Of a DNA stretch of 64,000 bases, positions 52,731-61,454 are shown piece after piece. How positions within the stretch are numbered: position 1 is the first letter of the stretch; each line of letters opens with the position of its first letter. Under the pieces are notes generated by a model, which saw only the letters and a list, made by a program, of their open reading frames with translations, was not told the origin of the DNA and searched no databases. Source of the DNA: JAMXLO01 sp963791495 (lineage in GTDB: Bacteria > Pseudomonadota > Alphaproteobacteria > Acetobacterales > Acetobacteraceae); assembly GCA_963791495.1 (NCBI GenBank), contig CAWBST010000020.1, forward strand, positions 62,001 to 126,000. Reading direction: 5' to 3'. Both the position numbers and the translations under genes were made by a program.

Positions 52731-53177
52731 TCAGTCCACGTCGGGCGCCATGCCCTTCTCGGCCAGTTCGCGCCGTGCCTTGTCGGTCTTGTCCAGCACG
52801 AGGCCCATGCCGCGCATCACATGCGGCGCCTTGGTGAACTGGATGTCGCCGTAGGCGATCACCTCGACCCGGTTCCCCCAGGGATCGAGGAAATCCAGGA
52901 ACTGACCGGGGAGCAATTCGCCGCCTGCAGCCTTGACGAGATCGCGCACGGCACTGCGGTCATCCACCACGAGGCCGAAATGGCGTGGACTGTCGCGGTG
53001 TTCCGTGCTGACCTGAGTCAGGTTGATGAACTGGTCGCCCATGTCGATGAAGGCGTTGGTCTTGCCCTTGCCGCGCAGCTTGAACTCGAAGATGCGGCCA
53101 TAGAAGGCGAGGGCCTCCTCGATGTCGCCGACCTCGATGGCGACGTGGTTCATGCCGACCATCCTGGGCTTTTGCAT
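52731..53177 (-). CDS. VOC family protein (glyoxalase/dioxygenase fold)
   Basis: A 148-residue protein of the vicinal oxygen chelate superfamily (VGMNHVAIEVGDIEEALAFY, GRIFEFKLRGKGKTNAFIDM, RHFGLVVDDRSAVRDLVKAA, LDFLDPWGNRVEVIAYGDIQ). The metal ligands His (NHVAIEV), His (RHFGL) and Glu (VEVI) are visible, so it may be a lyase or dioxygenase. The start at 53177 has GGAGG upstream. It is divergent from the aminotransferase. The region upstream that extends this frame is noise. Confidence 0.85.
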   Translation of the reverse strand: MQKPRMVGMNHVAIEVGDIEEALAFYGRIFEFKLRGKGKTNAFIDMGDQFINLTQVSTEHRDSPRHFGLVVDDRSAVRDLVKAAGGELLPGQFLDFLDPWGNRVEVIAYGDIQFTKAPHVMRGMGLVLDKTDKARRELAEKGMAPDVD

Positions 53178-53310
53178 TGCCTGTCCTCCCGCGTGTGATC
53201 TCCCGCTCAGATGGGCGCGACACGGTCCGTCCGCCAGGGGTGCTGCCCTTGCACGCTGCGTTGCCGCCATGCGAGCCTTTGCCGCAGGACGCCGACCGGA
53301 GGGAATGACC

Positions 53311-54543
53311 ATGAGCGCCGCATTCGATCTTACGTCCCGCTTTGCCACGGGACTGCCGGACCCGTCGCCGCGCTTCGGTGGATTTCCCAAATACAACTTC
53401 GTTGGTGGACACAATGATCCGGAGCGTATCCCGGTCGAAGGATTGATCGAGGCCACCGCGTCCGTGCTGCGGCGCGAGGGATCGAAGCTGGCGATGTACA
53501 ACCTGGGAGAGGGACCTCAGGGTTTCACCGGCCTGCGAGAGTTCGTTGCCGACAAGCTGAACCGGCACCGTGGCATGAAGATCGGCCGCGACGAGGTGCT
53601 GATCACAACGGGGTCTGGTCAAGGCATCGACATCGTCAGCCGGATGTTCGTCAATGCCGGCGATACCGTGATTCTCGAGGAGTTCTGCTACTCTGGCGCG
53701 ATCAATCGCTTCAAGCGCGTTGGGGCCAACATTGTCGGCATTCCGCTGGACGAGGACGGGATGCGCATGGACGTGCTCGCGTCGACATTGGAGGAGCTGA
53801 AGCAGAAAGGCGTGACACCGAAATACATCTATACGATTCCGACCATTCAGAATCCGTCTGGCAGCATCCTGCCGTTGGAACGTCGCGAGCGGATGCTCGC
53901 GCTGGCGCGGCAGTACGGCGTGCCGATTTTCGAGGACGAATGCTACGCAGACCTGATATGGGCCGGCGGTGCGCCGCCATCGCTGTATTCCATGGATCCA
54001 AAGCAGGTGGTGCATATCGGCTCGTTCTCCAAGACGCTCGCACCTGCGCTGCGTGTCGGCTACGCGGTGTCGGAGTGGCCGGTGCTGTCGCGGATGATCG
54101 CCTGCAAGACCGACAGCGGGACCGGGGCGCTCGATCAGATGATCGTCGCGGAGTATTTCTCGAAGTACTTCGACAAGCATGTCGGCACGCTGACCGGCGT
54201 GCTGAAGGAGAAGCTCGACACGATGATCGAAGCGGTCGAGCGCGAGTTCGGCACCACAGCCGACTTGTGGAAGCCGAAGGGCGGCATCTTCCTGTGGTTG
54301 AAGCTTCCCGACAGCGTCGATGTGAGGAAGCTGGTGAAGCCAGCCGCCGATGCCGGCATCCTGTTCAATCCGGGCCCCGAGTGGGTCTGCAACCCTGAGC
54401 CGGCGAAGTCGTATATGCGTTTGTGTCACGCGCTGGTGTCGAAGGAGGTGATCCGGGACGGTGTCGCGGCGCTTGCTCAGGTCTGCTACGAGCAGACCGG
54501 CATTCCCGTCCGTAGCGACAATGTCCAGCGTCGCTCGGCCTGA
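53311..54543 (+). CDS. PLP-dependent aminotransferase, class I/II (2-aminoadipate transaminase-like)
   Basis: A 410-residue fold type I aminotransferase: YNLGEGPQGFTGLREFVADK, VLITTGSGQGIDIVSRMFVN, YTIPTIQNPSGSILPLERRE and the PLP Lys in HIGSFSKTLAPALRVGYAVS. The Asn/Pro pair in QNPSG and Arg in RLCHALVS bind substrate. ATG 53311 is used because GGAGGG lies seven bases upstream; ATG 53305 would be too close to that site. It is three bases from the following Fe-S subunit gene, so it is probably co-transcribed with the molybdenum hydroxylase. Confidence 0.88.
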   Translation: MSAAFDLTSRFATGLPDPSPRFGGFPKYNFVGGHNDPERIPVEGLIEATASVLRREGSKLAMYNLGEGPQGFTGLREFVADKLNRHRGMKIGRDEVLITTGSGQGIDIVSRMFVNAGDTVILEEFCYSGAINRFKRVGANIVGIPLDEDGMRMDVLASTLEELKQKGVTPKYIYTIPTIQNPSGSILPLERRERMLALARQYGVPIFEDECYADLIWAGGAPPSLYSMDPKQVVHIGSFSKTLAPALRVGYAVSEWPVLSRMIACKTDSGTGALDQMIVAEYFSKYFDKHVGTLTGVLKEKLDTMIEAVEREFGTTADLWKPKGGIFLWLKLPDSVDVRKLVKPAADAGILFNPGPEWVCNPEPAKSYMRLCHALVSKEVIRDGVAALAQVCYEQTGIPVRSDNVQRRSA

Positions 54544-54546
54544 GCC

Positions 54547-55029
54547 ATGGCGCAGGACATCGCCCTTACGGTGAATGGCCGGTCGGTGCAGGTGACGGCG
54601 CTCGAGACGACGCCGCTGCTTGATGTGCTGCGCAACCAACTCGATCTGAAGGGCACACGCTACGGCTGCGGCCTGGAACAGTGCGGAAGCTGCATGGTGC
54701 TGCTCGACGGCGAGCCGGTATACGCGTGCTCGCGCGAGGTCGGCACTGTCGCAGGGCGAAGCGTCACGACGATAGAAGGGCTGGGCAATGCGCTGCAGCC
54801 GCATCCGCTGCAGCAGGCGTTCCTCGATGAACAGGCGGGGCAGTGCGGCTACTGTCTCTCGGGAATCGTGATCAGCGCCAAGGCGCTGCTGGATCGGAAT
54901 CCGTCGCCGACGCGCGCCGACATAGCCGCGGCATTGGACAAGAACCTGTGTCGCTGCGGTGCGCATCCGCGAATTCTGCGTGCAGTGGAAAAGGCTGCAG
55001 CCATGCTGCGGGAAGGGAAGGGGACATGA
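54547..55029 (+). CDS. (2Fe-2S)-binding small subunit of a molybdenum hydroxylase
   Basis: A 160-residue subunit with a plant-type ferredoxin domain (YGCGLEQCGSCMVLLDGEPV with the first cluster Cys) and a C-terminal helical domain (GQCGYCLSGIVISAKALLDR, KNLCRCGAHPRI) with the second cluster. It passes electrons from the molybdopterin subunit. It starts three bases after the aminotransferase stop and overlaps the large subunit in an ATGA. Confidence 0.93.
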   Translation: MAQDIALTVNGRSVQVTALETTPLLDVLRNQLDLKGTRYGCGLEQCGSCMVLLDGEPVYACSREVGTVAGRSVTTIEGLGNALQPHPLQQAFLDEQAGQCGYCLSGIVISAKALLDRNPSPTRADIAAALDKNLCRCGAHPRILRAVEKAAAMLREGKGT

Positions 55030-57134
55030 GCGACACTCTGCCGTCGTCGATCCAGAACAACCGCCGCATGGAGAGATGGCTACGGTTCGAGCCCGATCGC
55101 ACAGTGCGGCTTGCGGTCGGCAAGGTGGAACTGGGCCAGGGCAATGTCACAGCGCTGGCGCAGATCGCCGCCGATGAACTCGACGTGGACCTGGACCGCA
55201 TCGCAGTGCTGTCAGGTGATACCGAGGAAGCACCGGACGAAGGTCAGACCACGGGCAGCCAGTCGATCGAGGTATCCGGCCGCTCCGTGCAGCTTGTGTC
55301 GGCGGAACTGCGTGCGCGGGTGCTGGATCGGCTGGCGCAGCGGTTGAACTGCAGTCCGACTGAACTGACAGTGGAGGATGGCGTCTTCCGCCGCGGTGAT
55401 GTGCCGACCGGGCATGACTACTGGAATTTTTCCTCGTCTGAGGACTTCGCGCGCGACATCGAGGGGAACGCGACGCCGAAGCCGCACACGGCCTATCGTT
55501 ATGTCGGCAGGCCGCTGCCGCGGCGCGATCTGCCGGCGAAGGTGTCCGGTGCCGCCTTCATCCATGACATGGCACGGCCGGACATGCTGCACGCACGCAT
55601 CCTGCGACAGCCATGTCGCGGGGCGCATCTCGCGGTGCTGGACGAGGCCGCGCTGCGACGGACGGAACGCGGCGACTTCCGCATCGTGCGGGTGGGCGAT
55701 TTCGTCGCGTTCGTCGGCAGTGATGAAGCTGTGGTGCAGCGTGCTGCCGCTGCAGCGCCCTTGAATGCGAAGTGGAACAACGTGCCTCAAATCACGCCGG
55801 CGCAGCAGGAAGCGGAGTGGCTGGTCGGTCAGGCTTCCAATGATCGGGTATTGGGAGATCCGCTGCCGACGGGCGCAATGGCGAACGTGGTGACGGCAAG
55901 TTACTCGCGTCCCTACGTGGCGCACGCCTCGATGGCACCGTCGTGTGCGTTGGCGGAATACCGTAACGGGCATCTGTCGGTGTGGTCGCACACCCAGGGC
56001 GTCTATCCGCTGCGCACCGCGCTATCGAATGTGCTGGGTATTTCGCAGGACGCGATCACCGTGCGCCATCGGCACGGCGCCGGCTGCTATGGGCACAACG
56101 GTGCCGACGATGTCGCGGTGGATGCGGCGGTGATCGCGGTGCAGATACCTGACCACTGCATCCGCGTGCAATGGCGCCGCGAGGAGGAGTTCGGCTTCGA
56201 GCCCCTCGGCACCGCGATGCACGTCACCCTGCGCGCTGCTCTGGACGCGTCGGGAAAGCCGCTGGACTGGACGACGGAAATCTGGTCGCCGACGCATGTG
56301 CAGCGACCGAGCAGCGGCGGCAATCTGCTGACCCACGAGGCATTGCCGACACCGCCACCGGAGCCGCGACCGACCGATCCGCCGGAAGCGAACGGTGGCG
56401 GTGGTACGCGCAACGCGTTTCCGCTGTATGACTTTTCGGCGAAGCGCGTGGTGCATCACCTGGTGCTTCGCGCGCCGGTGCGGACATCGGCGCTGCGTGG
56501 TCTCGGCGCTCTGCCGAACGTGTTCGCGATCGAGTGCTTCATGGACGAGCTGGCGGAACGCGCCGGCGTCGATCCGGTGGAGTACAGGTTGTCGATACTG
56601 TCCGATCCACGCGCGCGCCGGCTGATCGAAAACATCGCGCGGCGATGCAACTGGTCGGCGCGCGGTCCGGTGGGTAGCGGCCGCGGGCTTGGGCTCGGCT
56701 GGGCGCGCTACAAGAACAAGGCGGCCTATGCCGCGGTGGCGGTCGAAGTCGAGGTCGATCAGGAAGTAAGACTGCGCCGCATCTGGTGCGCCGCCGATGC
56801 GGGACTGGTGATCAATCCCGATGGTGCGCGCAATCAGCTCGAGGGTGGCATCGTGCAGGCGGCAAGCATGGTGCTGAAGGAGCAGGTGCGGATGGAAGGC
56901 GACGGGATCACGTCGCTCGACTGGTCGAGTTATCCGATCCTGCGGTTTTCTGAAGTGCCTGAGATCGACACCGAAATCATCCATGCGCCGGATCTGCCGA
57001 CGCTCGGCATGGGCGAATGCACGTTCGGACCGACCGCCGCCGCGATCGGCAACGCGGTCGCGCATGCGCTGGGTACGCGCATTCGCGACATGCCGTTCAC
57101 GCGCGAGCGGATCGAGGCAGCGCTGTTGAAGTAG
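55026..57134 (+). CDS. Molybdopterin-dependent oxidoreductase, large subunit (IorB-like)
   Basis: A 702-residue xanthine dehydrogenase-family large subunit. VGKVELGQGNVTALAQIAAD and GQTTGSQSIEVSGRSVQLVS match the start of the molybdopterin-binding region, LRGLGALPNVFAIECFMDEL the substrate channel, and GMGECTFGPTAAAIGNAVAH contains the catalytic Glu near the C-terminus. Along with the small subunit it forms a two-subunit enzyme of the isoquinoline 1-oxidoreductase type; no FAD subunit gene is nearby. The order of cofactor domains is that of a single IorB rather than CoxL. Substrate is probably an aldehyde or N-heterocycle. Confidence 0.88.
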   Translation: MSDTLPSSIQNNRRMERWLRFEPDRTVRLAVGKVELGQGNVTALAQIAADELDVDLDRIAVLSGDTEEAPDEGQTTGSQSIEVSGRSVQLVSAELRARVLDRLAQRLNCSPTELTVEDGVFRRGDVPTGHDYWNFSSSEDFARDIEGNATPKPHTAYRYVGRPLPRRDLPAKVSGAAFIHDMARPDMLHARILRQPCRGAHLAVLDEAALRRTERGDFRIVRVGDFVAFVGSDEAVVQRAAAAAPLNAKWNNVPQITPAQQEAEWLVGQASNDRVLGDPLPTGAMANVVTASYSRPYVAHASMAPSCALAEYRNGHLSVWSHTQGVYPLRTALSNVLGISQDAITVRHRHGAGCYGHNGADDVAVDAAVIAVQIPDHCIRVQWRREEEFGFEPLGTAMHVTLRAALDASGKPLDWTTEIWSPTHVQRPSSGGNLLTHEALPTPPPEPRPTDPPEANGGGGTRNAFPLYDFSAKRVVHHLVLRAPVRTSALRGLGALPNVFAIECFMDELAERAGVDPVEYRLSILSDPRARRLIENIARRCNWSARGPVGSGRGLGLGWARYKNKAAYAAVAVEVEVDQEVRLRRIWCAADAGLVINPDGARNQLEGGIVQAASMVLKEQVRMEGDGITSLDWSSYPILRFSEVPEIDTEIIHAPDLPTLGMGECTFGPTAAAIGNAVAHALGTRIRDMPFTRERIEAALLK

Positions 57135-57145
57135 CCCTCCCCCCG

Positions 57146-57178
57146 CCCCCTCCCGCAAGGGGAGGGGGAGTTGTTTTG
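57146..57178 (+). terminator. GC-rich hairpin with T-tract between convergent genes
   Basis: CCCCCTCCC (57146-57154), loop GCAA and GGGGAGGGGG (57159-57168) are followed by TTGTTTTG. It acts as a likely terminator for the molybdenum hydroxylase operon and is of the same GC-rich repeat type as 45057-45093. Confidence 0.65.
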
Positions 57179-58402
57179 TCAGGCCTTCACTAGCGGGCAG
57201 CCACCGTCGGCAAGCGGGCGCCATGCTTGATCTGGTGGAATAGAGACGACTTCCTTGCAGTAGTCGTAAGGATACTTCGATTCTGCCACCGTCTTGACCT
57301 GCCACAGATGCATCATGTGCATCACACGACCGTCCTCGCGGATCTTCACGTCGGTATTGTACATGTCGTTGACCGGCGTGGCCTTCATCTTCGCCACCAC
57401 CGCGTCGGCGTCAGTGGTACCTGCTTCCTTCACCGCCTTCAGCCAATGCGTCGCCGCGCAGTAGTTCGCGGCATGCAGCAGGCCGGGAACCATGCCGTTC
57501 ATCTTCGCGCTCCATCGCTTCGACCAGGCGCGCGTCTTGTCGGTCATGTCCCAGTAGAATGAGTCCGTGTAGACCAGCCCCTCGCAGGTCTTCTGTCCCA
57601 GCGAATGCACGTCGTTGATCGCCATCAGCAGCGTTGCCATGCGCGTGCCGCCCTGCGACAGTCCGAACTCGGCAGCCTGCTTGATGCAGTTCTGCAGGTC
57701 CGTGCCGGCATTGGCGAAGCCGAACACCTTGGCGCCGGACGCCTTCGCCTGCACCAGGTAGGAGGAAAAATCCGCAGTTCCCAGCGGCGCCTTTACCGTT
57801 CCCAGCACCTTGCCGCCGGCTGCCTGCACGGCCGCGATGGTGTCGCGCTCCAGCGCGTAGCCGAACGCATAGTCGGCAGTGATGAAGAACCACGAGTCGC
57901 CACCGGCCTTGGTCAGCGATGAACCGGTGCCATGCGCCAGCGCGAAGGTGTCGTAGGCGAAGTGGACTCCGTACGGCGAGCACTGCTTGCCGGTCATGTC
58001 AGACGTGGCAGGACCGGTGATGAGATAGACGCGCTTCTTCTCGCGGCAGACCTGCTGGATGGCCAGACCCGCCGATGATGCGGCGCCATCGGCAAGCGCA
58101 TCGACGCCCTGGCTGTCGATCCACTCGCGCGCCAGCGAACTGGATACATCGGGCTTGTTCTGGTCATCGCCCTGCAGCACCTCGATCGGGCGGCCGAGCA
58201 CCGAGCCGCCGAAGTCGGCGACCGCCAGTTCGACAGCGAGCCGGTTGCCTGGTCCGCCGACGTCGCGATACGGGCCGCCCATGTCACTGAGCAGGCCGAT
58301 GCGCACAGGCTTCGACGTGCTCTGCGCCCGAATGATGCCGGGCATGCCGAATGGCGCCGCAGTCAATGCGCCGACTGCGGCGCGCCGGGTGATCTTCAAC
58401 AT
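57179..58402 (-). CDS. ABC transporter substrate-binding protein, LivJ-type (periplasmic)
   Basis: A 407-residue Leu/Ile/Val-binding-protein-like periplasmic receptor. A Tat-type signal (KITRRAAVGALTAAPFGM) is followed by the mature KPVRIGLLSDMGGPYRDVGG, YLITGPATSDMTGKQCSPYG and FFITADYAFGYALERDTIAA, blocks typical of the Peripla_BP_6 family. Related proteins bind amino acids, amides or aromatic acids. No permease or ATPase genes of an ABC system are next to it, so it may serve a distant transporter. Confidence 0.87.
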   Translation of the reverse strand: MLKITRRAAVGALTAAPFGMPGIIRAQSTSKPVRIGLLSDMGGPYRDVGGPGNRLAVELAVADFGGSVLGRPIEVLQGDDQNKPDVSSSLAREWIDSQGVDALADGAASSAGLAIQQVCREKKRVYLITGPATSDMTGKQCSPYGVHFAYDTFALAHGTGSSLTKAGGDSWFFITADYAFGYALERDTIAAVQAAGGKVLGTVKAPLGTADFSSYLVQAKASGAKVFGFANAGTDLQNCIKQAAEFGLSQGGTRMATLLMAINDVHSLGQKTCEGLVYTDSFYWDMTDKTRAWSKRWSAKMNGMVPGLLHAANYCAATHWLKAVKEAGTTDADAVVAKMKATPVNDMYNTDVKIREDGRVMHMMHLWQVKTVAESKYPYDYCKEVVSIPPDQAWRPLADGGCPLVKA

Positions 58403-58441
58403 TGCGTATCTTTCGCGAGGAACTACCGAAGCGACGCGTTG

Positions 58442-58464
58442 ATGGCCGGGTCAAGCCCGGCCAT
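58442..58464. repeat. REP-type palindromic repeat
   Basis: ATGGCCGGG, a five-base loop (TCAAG) and CCCGGCCAT form a perfect hairpin in the 75-base gap between the ABC substrate-binding gene and korB. A related hairpin lies on the other side of korB at 59570-59592. These are dispersed elements typical of alphaproteobacterial genomes. Confidence 0.75.
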
Positions 58465-58477
58465 GACGGAGAAGACG

Positions 58478-59533
58478 CTATCGCAAACTTGCATTGAGCT
58501 TCTCCAGCGCCGTCGACCCCGGGCACAGCGCAGTCTCGTCCAGATCGTTGAACGGGATCGACACCGTGTTCATGTGCCTGTGCAGGTCTTCCGGGTCAGG
58601 ATCGACGTAGAGCAACCCGGTAACGATCTCGCCCGCCGCGCCTCGCTCCTGCAGATAGGTCATCGCGGCGATCCGGTCGTGCACGTCGTAGTCATTGGCG
58701 AGCTTGCGCAGCCGCAGGACCGAGCCGTCGTGCTGCTTAACCATCTCCACCGTACCGGCGGCGTATTCGACGGTGATCTCCTCGCGTCCAGTGATCACAT
58801 CGAGGTAGTTCACCGCGATGTTGTGCTCACGCACATAGTCGAAGCTGGTGTGCGAGCCTTCGTGGTTGTTGAACGCGACGCAGGGCGAGATGCAATCGAT
58901 GAAGGCGGCGCCTTGGTGTTTCAGCGCAGCCTCGATCAGCGGGATGAGCTGGTCCTTGTCGCCGGAGAAACTGCGTGCGACGAAGGTGGCGCCAAGCTGC
59001 AGCGCCATCCCGACAAGGTCGATCGCCTCGTCCTTGTTCTCCACCCCTCGGCGGCTCTTGGCGCCACGATCGGACGTGGCGGAGAACTGCCCCTTTGTCA
59101 GGCCGTACACGCCATTGTTCTCGACGATGTAGGTCATGTTCACGCCACGCCGCATGATGTGCGCGAACTGGCCAATGCCGATCGAGGCGCTGTCGCCGTC
59201 GCCGGAAACGCCGAGATAGATCAGGTCGCGGTTCGCCAGATTGGCGCCGGTCAGCACCGATGGCATGCGCCCGTGCACGGAATTGAAGCCGTGCGAGGCG
59301 CCGAGGAAGTAGGTCGGCGTCTTGGACGAGCAGCCGATGCCGGACAGCTTGGCGATGCGATGCGGCGGCAGATCCAGATTGAAGCAGGCGCGCACGATCG
59401 CACCGCTGATGGAATCATGCCCGCAGCCGGCGCACAACGTTGAGACAGCGCCTTCGTAGTCGCGCCGCGTGAAGCCAAGGGCGTTCTTCGGCAGCCCCGG
59501 ATGATGCAGCTTGGGTTTTGGGATGAAGGTCAT
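58478..59533 (-). CDS. korB: 2-oxoacid:ferredoxin oxidoreductase, beta subunit
   Basis: The thiamine-diphosphate-binding subunit of a 2-oxoglutarate-type oxidoreductase. The 351-residue protein has STLCAGCGHDSISGAIVRAC (Cys cluster region), KLSGIGCSSKTPTYFLGASH, VSGDGDSASIGIGQFAHIMR (ThDP GDG motif) and YIVENNGVYGLTKGQFSATS. The start at 59533 places MTFIPKPKLHHPGLPKNALG at the N-terminus. It lies 58 bases after korA and across a REP-type hairpin. Confidence 0.92.
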   Translation of the reverse strand: MTFIPKPKLHHPGLPKNALGFTRRDYEGAVSTLCAGCGHDSISGAIVRACFNLDLPPHRIAKLSGIGCSSKTPTYFLGASHGFNSVHGRMPSVLTGANLANRDLIYLGVSGDGDSASIGIGQFAHIMRRGVNMTYIVENNGVYGLTKGQFSATSDRGAKSRRGVENKDEAIDLVGMALQLGATFVARSFSGDKDQLIPLIEAALKHQGAAFIDCISPCVAFNNHEGSHTSFDYVREHNIAVNYLDVITGREEITVEYAAGTVEMVKQHDGSVLRLRKLANDYDVHDRIAAMTYLQERGAAGEIVTGLLYVDPDPEDLHRHMNTVSIPFNDLDETALCPGSTALEKLNASLR

Positions 59534-59569
59534 GTGTGTGTCCGGGCGTAAGCCCGGCCCTCTCTCGTC

Positions 59570-59592
59570 ATGGCCAGGCTGGACCTGGCCAT
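59570..59592. repeat. REP-type palindromic repeat between korA and korB
   Basis: ATGGCCAGG, a five-base loop and CCTGGCCAT form a perfect hairpin that begins at the korA stop. An overlapping smaller one (CCGGGC/GCCCGG) lies at 59542-59557. These could lower expression of korB relative to korA. Confidence 0.7.
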
Positions 59593-61454
59593 CATGGCAC
59601 GGCCTTGCGGAATGGGACGACCTTGAGTTCGCCGACCTTGTCGGCGATCGCACCGGAAATGAAGCGGGCGGTGATCGGGGTTCCGTCGAAGTGCAGAACG
59701 CGTGTCAGCCTCGCCGGATCGATCTCCAGTTCGTTGATCAGCAACGTGCGCAACTGGCCGTCGCGGTTCTGCTCGACCACGAAGAGCTGGTCGTGCTCGC
59801 TGATGAAGGTCTTCACGTCGTTGTGGAACGGGAAGCCACGCACGCGAAGCAGATCGACGTGAATGCCTTGCTCCGCCAGGATCTCCTCGGCTTCATCCAT
59901 CGCCGGGCTGGTCGAACCGAAATAGATCGCGCCGAGCCGCGTCGGCTCCGCGGCCGTTCGTGTGATCGGCCGGGGCACAAGCTGCTTGGCCGTGTCGAAC
60001 TTCTTCAGCAGCCGCAGCATGTTCTCGGCGTAGTCGGGGCCTTCCTCGCTGTAGCGTGCGCGGCGGTCCTTCGAGGTGCCGCGGGTGAAGAACGCGCCGC
60101 GCGACGGATGTGTGCCTGGATAGGTGCGGTAGGGAATGCCGTCGCCGTCCACGTCGAGGTAGCGGCCGAAATCCTTGCCGGCCTCCAGTTCCTCCGCGGT
60201 CATCACCTTGCCGCGGTCAAGCTTGCGGCTGTCATCCCAGATCAACGGCTTGCACAGCCGGTCGTTCATGCCGATTTCGAGATCGAGCATCATGAAGATC
60301 GGCGTCTGCAGACGGTCCGCCAGATCGAACGACAGCGCAGCGAATTCGAAGCACTCGTAGGGATCTTCTGGGAACAGCAGCACGTGCTTGGTGTCGCCGT
60401 GCGAGGCGTAGGCGCAGCTGAGGATGTCGGTCTGCTGCGTGCGTGTCGGCATGCCGGTGGACGGCCCGGCGCGCTGAACGTCGAAGATCACCGCTGGGAT
60501 TTCTGCGAAGTACGCGAGGCCGACGAACTCCTGCATCAGTGAAATGCCAGGGCCCGACGTGGCGGTGAAGGCGCGCGCGCCGTTCCAGGCCGCACCAATC
60601 ACGATGCCAATCGATGCCAGTTCGTCCTCCGCCTGCACGATGGCGAACTTGTTCTTCTTGGTCTCCGGATCGACGCGATAGCGGTTGCAGTATCGCGTGA
60701 AAGCTTCGGCCAGCGAGGATGACGGCGTGATCGGATACCACGCGCACACGGTGGCCCCGCCATACACGGCACCGAGCGCGGCAGCGGCATTGCCCTCGAT
60801 GAAGATGCGGTCGCCCACGGTATTCGCGCGGCGCAAGGTCAGGCCAATGGGACACTCGAGGTGGGCGAGCGCCCAATCGCGGCCCATGTGTAGCGCCTGC
60901 ACATTCGCCGCCACCAGCTTGTCTCGCCCGCGGAACTGCTCGCCGAGCAGCTTCTCGATCTCGGACACGTCCATCTCCAGCAGCGCTGCCAGCGCGCCGA
61001 GATAGACGATGTTCTTGAACAACTGCCGCTGGCGTGACTCGGTGTAGGCCTTGTTGGTGATCTCGGTCAGCGGCACGCCGATCACCACGATGTCGTCGCG
61101 GAACTTCGACGGCGGCATCGGCTTGGTGTTGTCGTAGAACAGGTAGCCGCCCGGTACGATCTCGGCGACATCCTGCGCCCAGGTCTGCGGGTTCATCGCC
61201 ACCATGAGATCGACGCCGCCGCCGCGCGCACCCAGATAACCGGCCTCCGAGACCCGCACCTGGTACCAGGTAGGGAGTCCCTGGATGTTCGACGGAAAGA
61301 TGTTGCGTGGCGTCATGGGTACACCCATGCGCAGGATCGCCTTCGCGAACAGCGCATTTGCGCTGGCCGAACCCGATCCGTTGACGTTGGCGAACTTGAC
61401 GACGAAGTCGTTGACGCGCTGGAGGCCAGTTACGCGTTCTGTAAGCTGCAACAT
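59592..61454 (-). CDS. korA: 2-oxoacid:ferredoxin oxidoreductase, fused gamma-alpha subunit
   Basis: A 620-residue fusion: residues 1-190 form the gamma (coenzyme A-related) domain (NVNGSGSASANALFAKAILR, AGYLGARGGGVDLMVAMNPQ) and the rest is the alpha domain with AAALGAVYGGATVCAWYPIT, AIVQAEDELASIGIVIGAAW, FTATSGPGISLMQEFVGLAY and QRAGPSTGMPTRTQQ. It takes part in oxidative decarboxylation of a 2-oxoacid to an acyl-CoA with reduction of ferredoxin. The start (61454) overlaps the stop of the upstream FAD/Fe-S gene by 25 bases, so translation is coupled. Confidence 0.92.
   Translation of the reverse strand: MLQLTERVTGLQRVNDFVVKFANVNGSGSASANALFAKAILRMGVPMTPRNIFPSNIQGLPTWYQVRVSEAGYLGARGGGVDLMVAMNPQTWAQDVAEIVPGGYLFYDNTKPMPPSKFRDDIVVIGVPLTEITNKAYTESRQRQLFKNIVYLGALAALLEMDVSEIEKLLGEQFRGRDKLVAANVQALHMGRDWALAHLECPIGLTLRRANTVGDRIFIEGNAAAALGAVYGGATVCAWYPITPSSSLAEAFTRYCNRYRVDPETKKNKFAIVQAEDELASIGIVIGAAWNGARAFTATSGPGISLMQEFVGLAYFAEIPAVIFDVQRAGPSTGMPTRTQQTDILSCAYASHGDTKHVLLFPEDPYECFEFAALSFDLADRLQTPIFMMLDLEIGMNDRLCKPLIWDDSRKLDRGKVMTAEELEAGKDFGRYLDVDGDGIPYRTYPGTHPSRGAFFTRGTSKDRRARYSEEGPDYAENMLRLLKKFDTAKQLVPRPITRTAAEPTRLGAIYFGSTSPAMDEAEEILAEQGIHVDLLRVRGFPFHNDVKTFISEHDQLFVVEQNRDGQLRTLLINELEIDPARLTRVLHFDGTPITARFISGAIADKVGELKVVPFRKAVP

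Noticed and set aside
52960..54966. A 668-codon minus-strand frame opposite the aminotransferase and Fe-S subunit
   Set aside because: Low-complexity, Arg/His-rich translation that runs against strongly conserved plus-strand genes; only its last part coincides with the real VOC gene in another frame.
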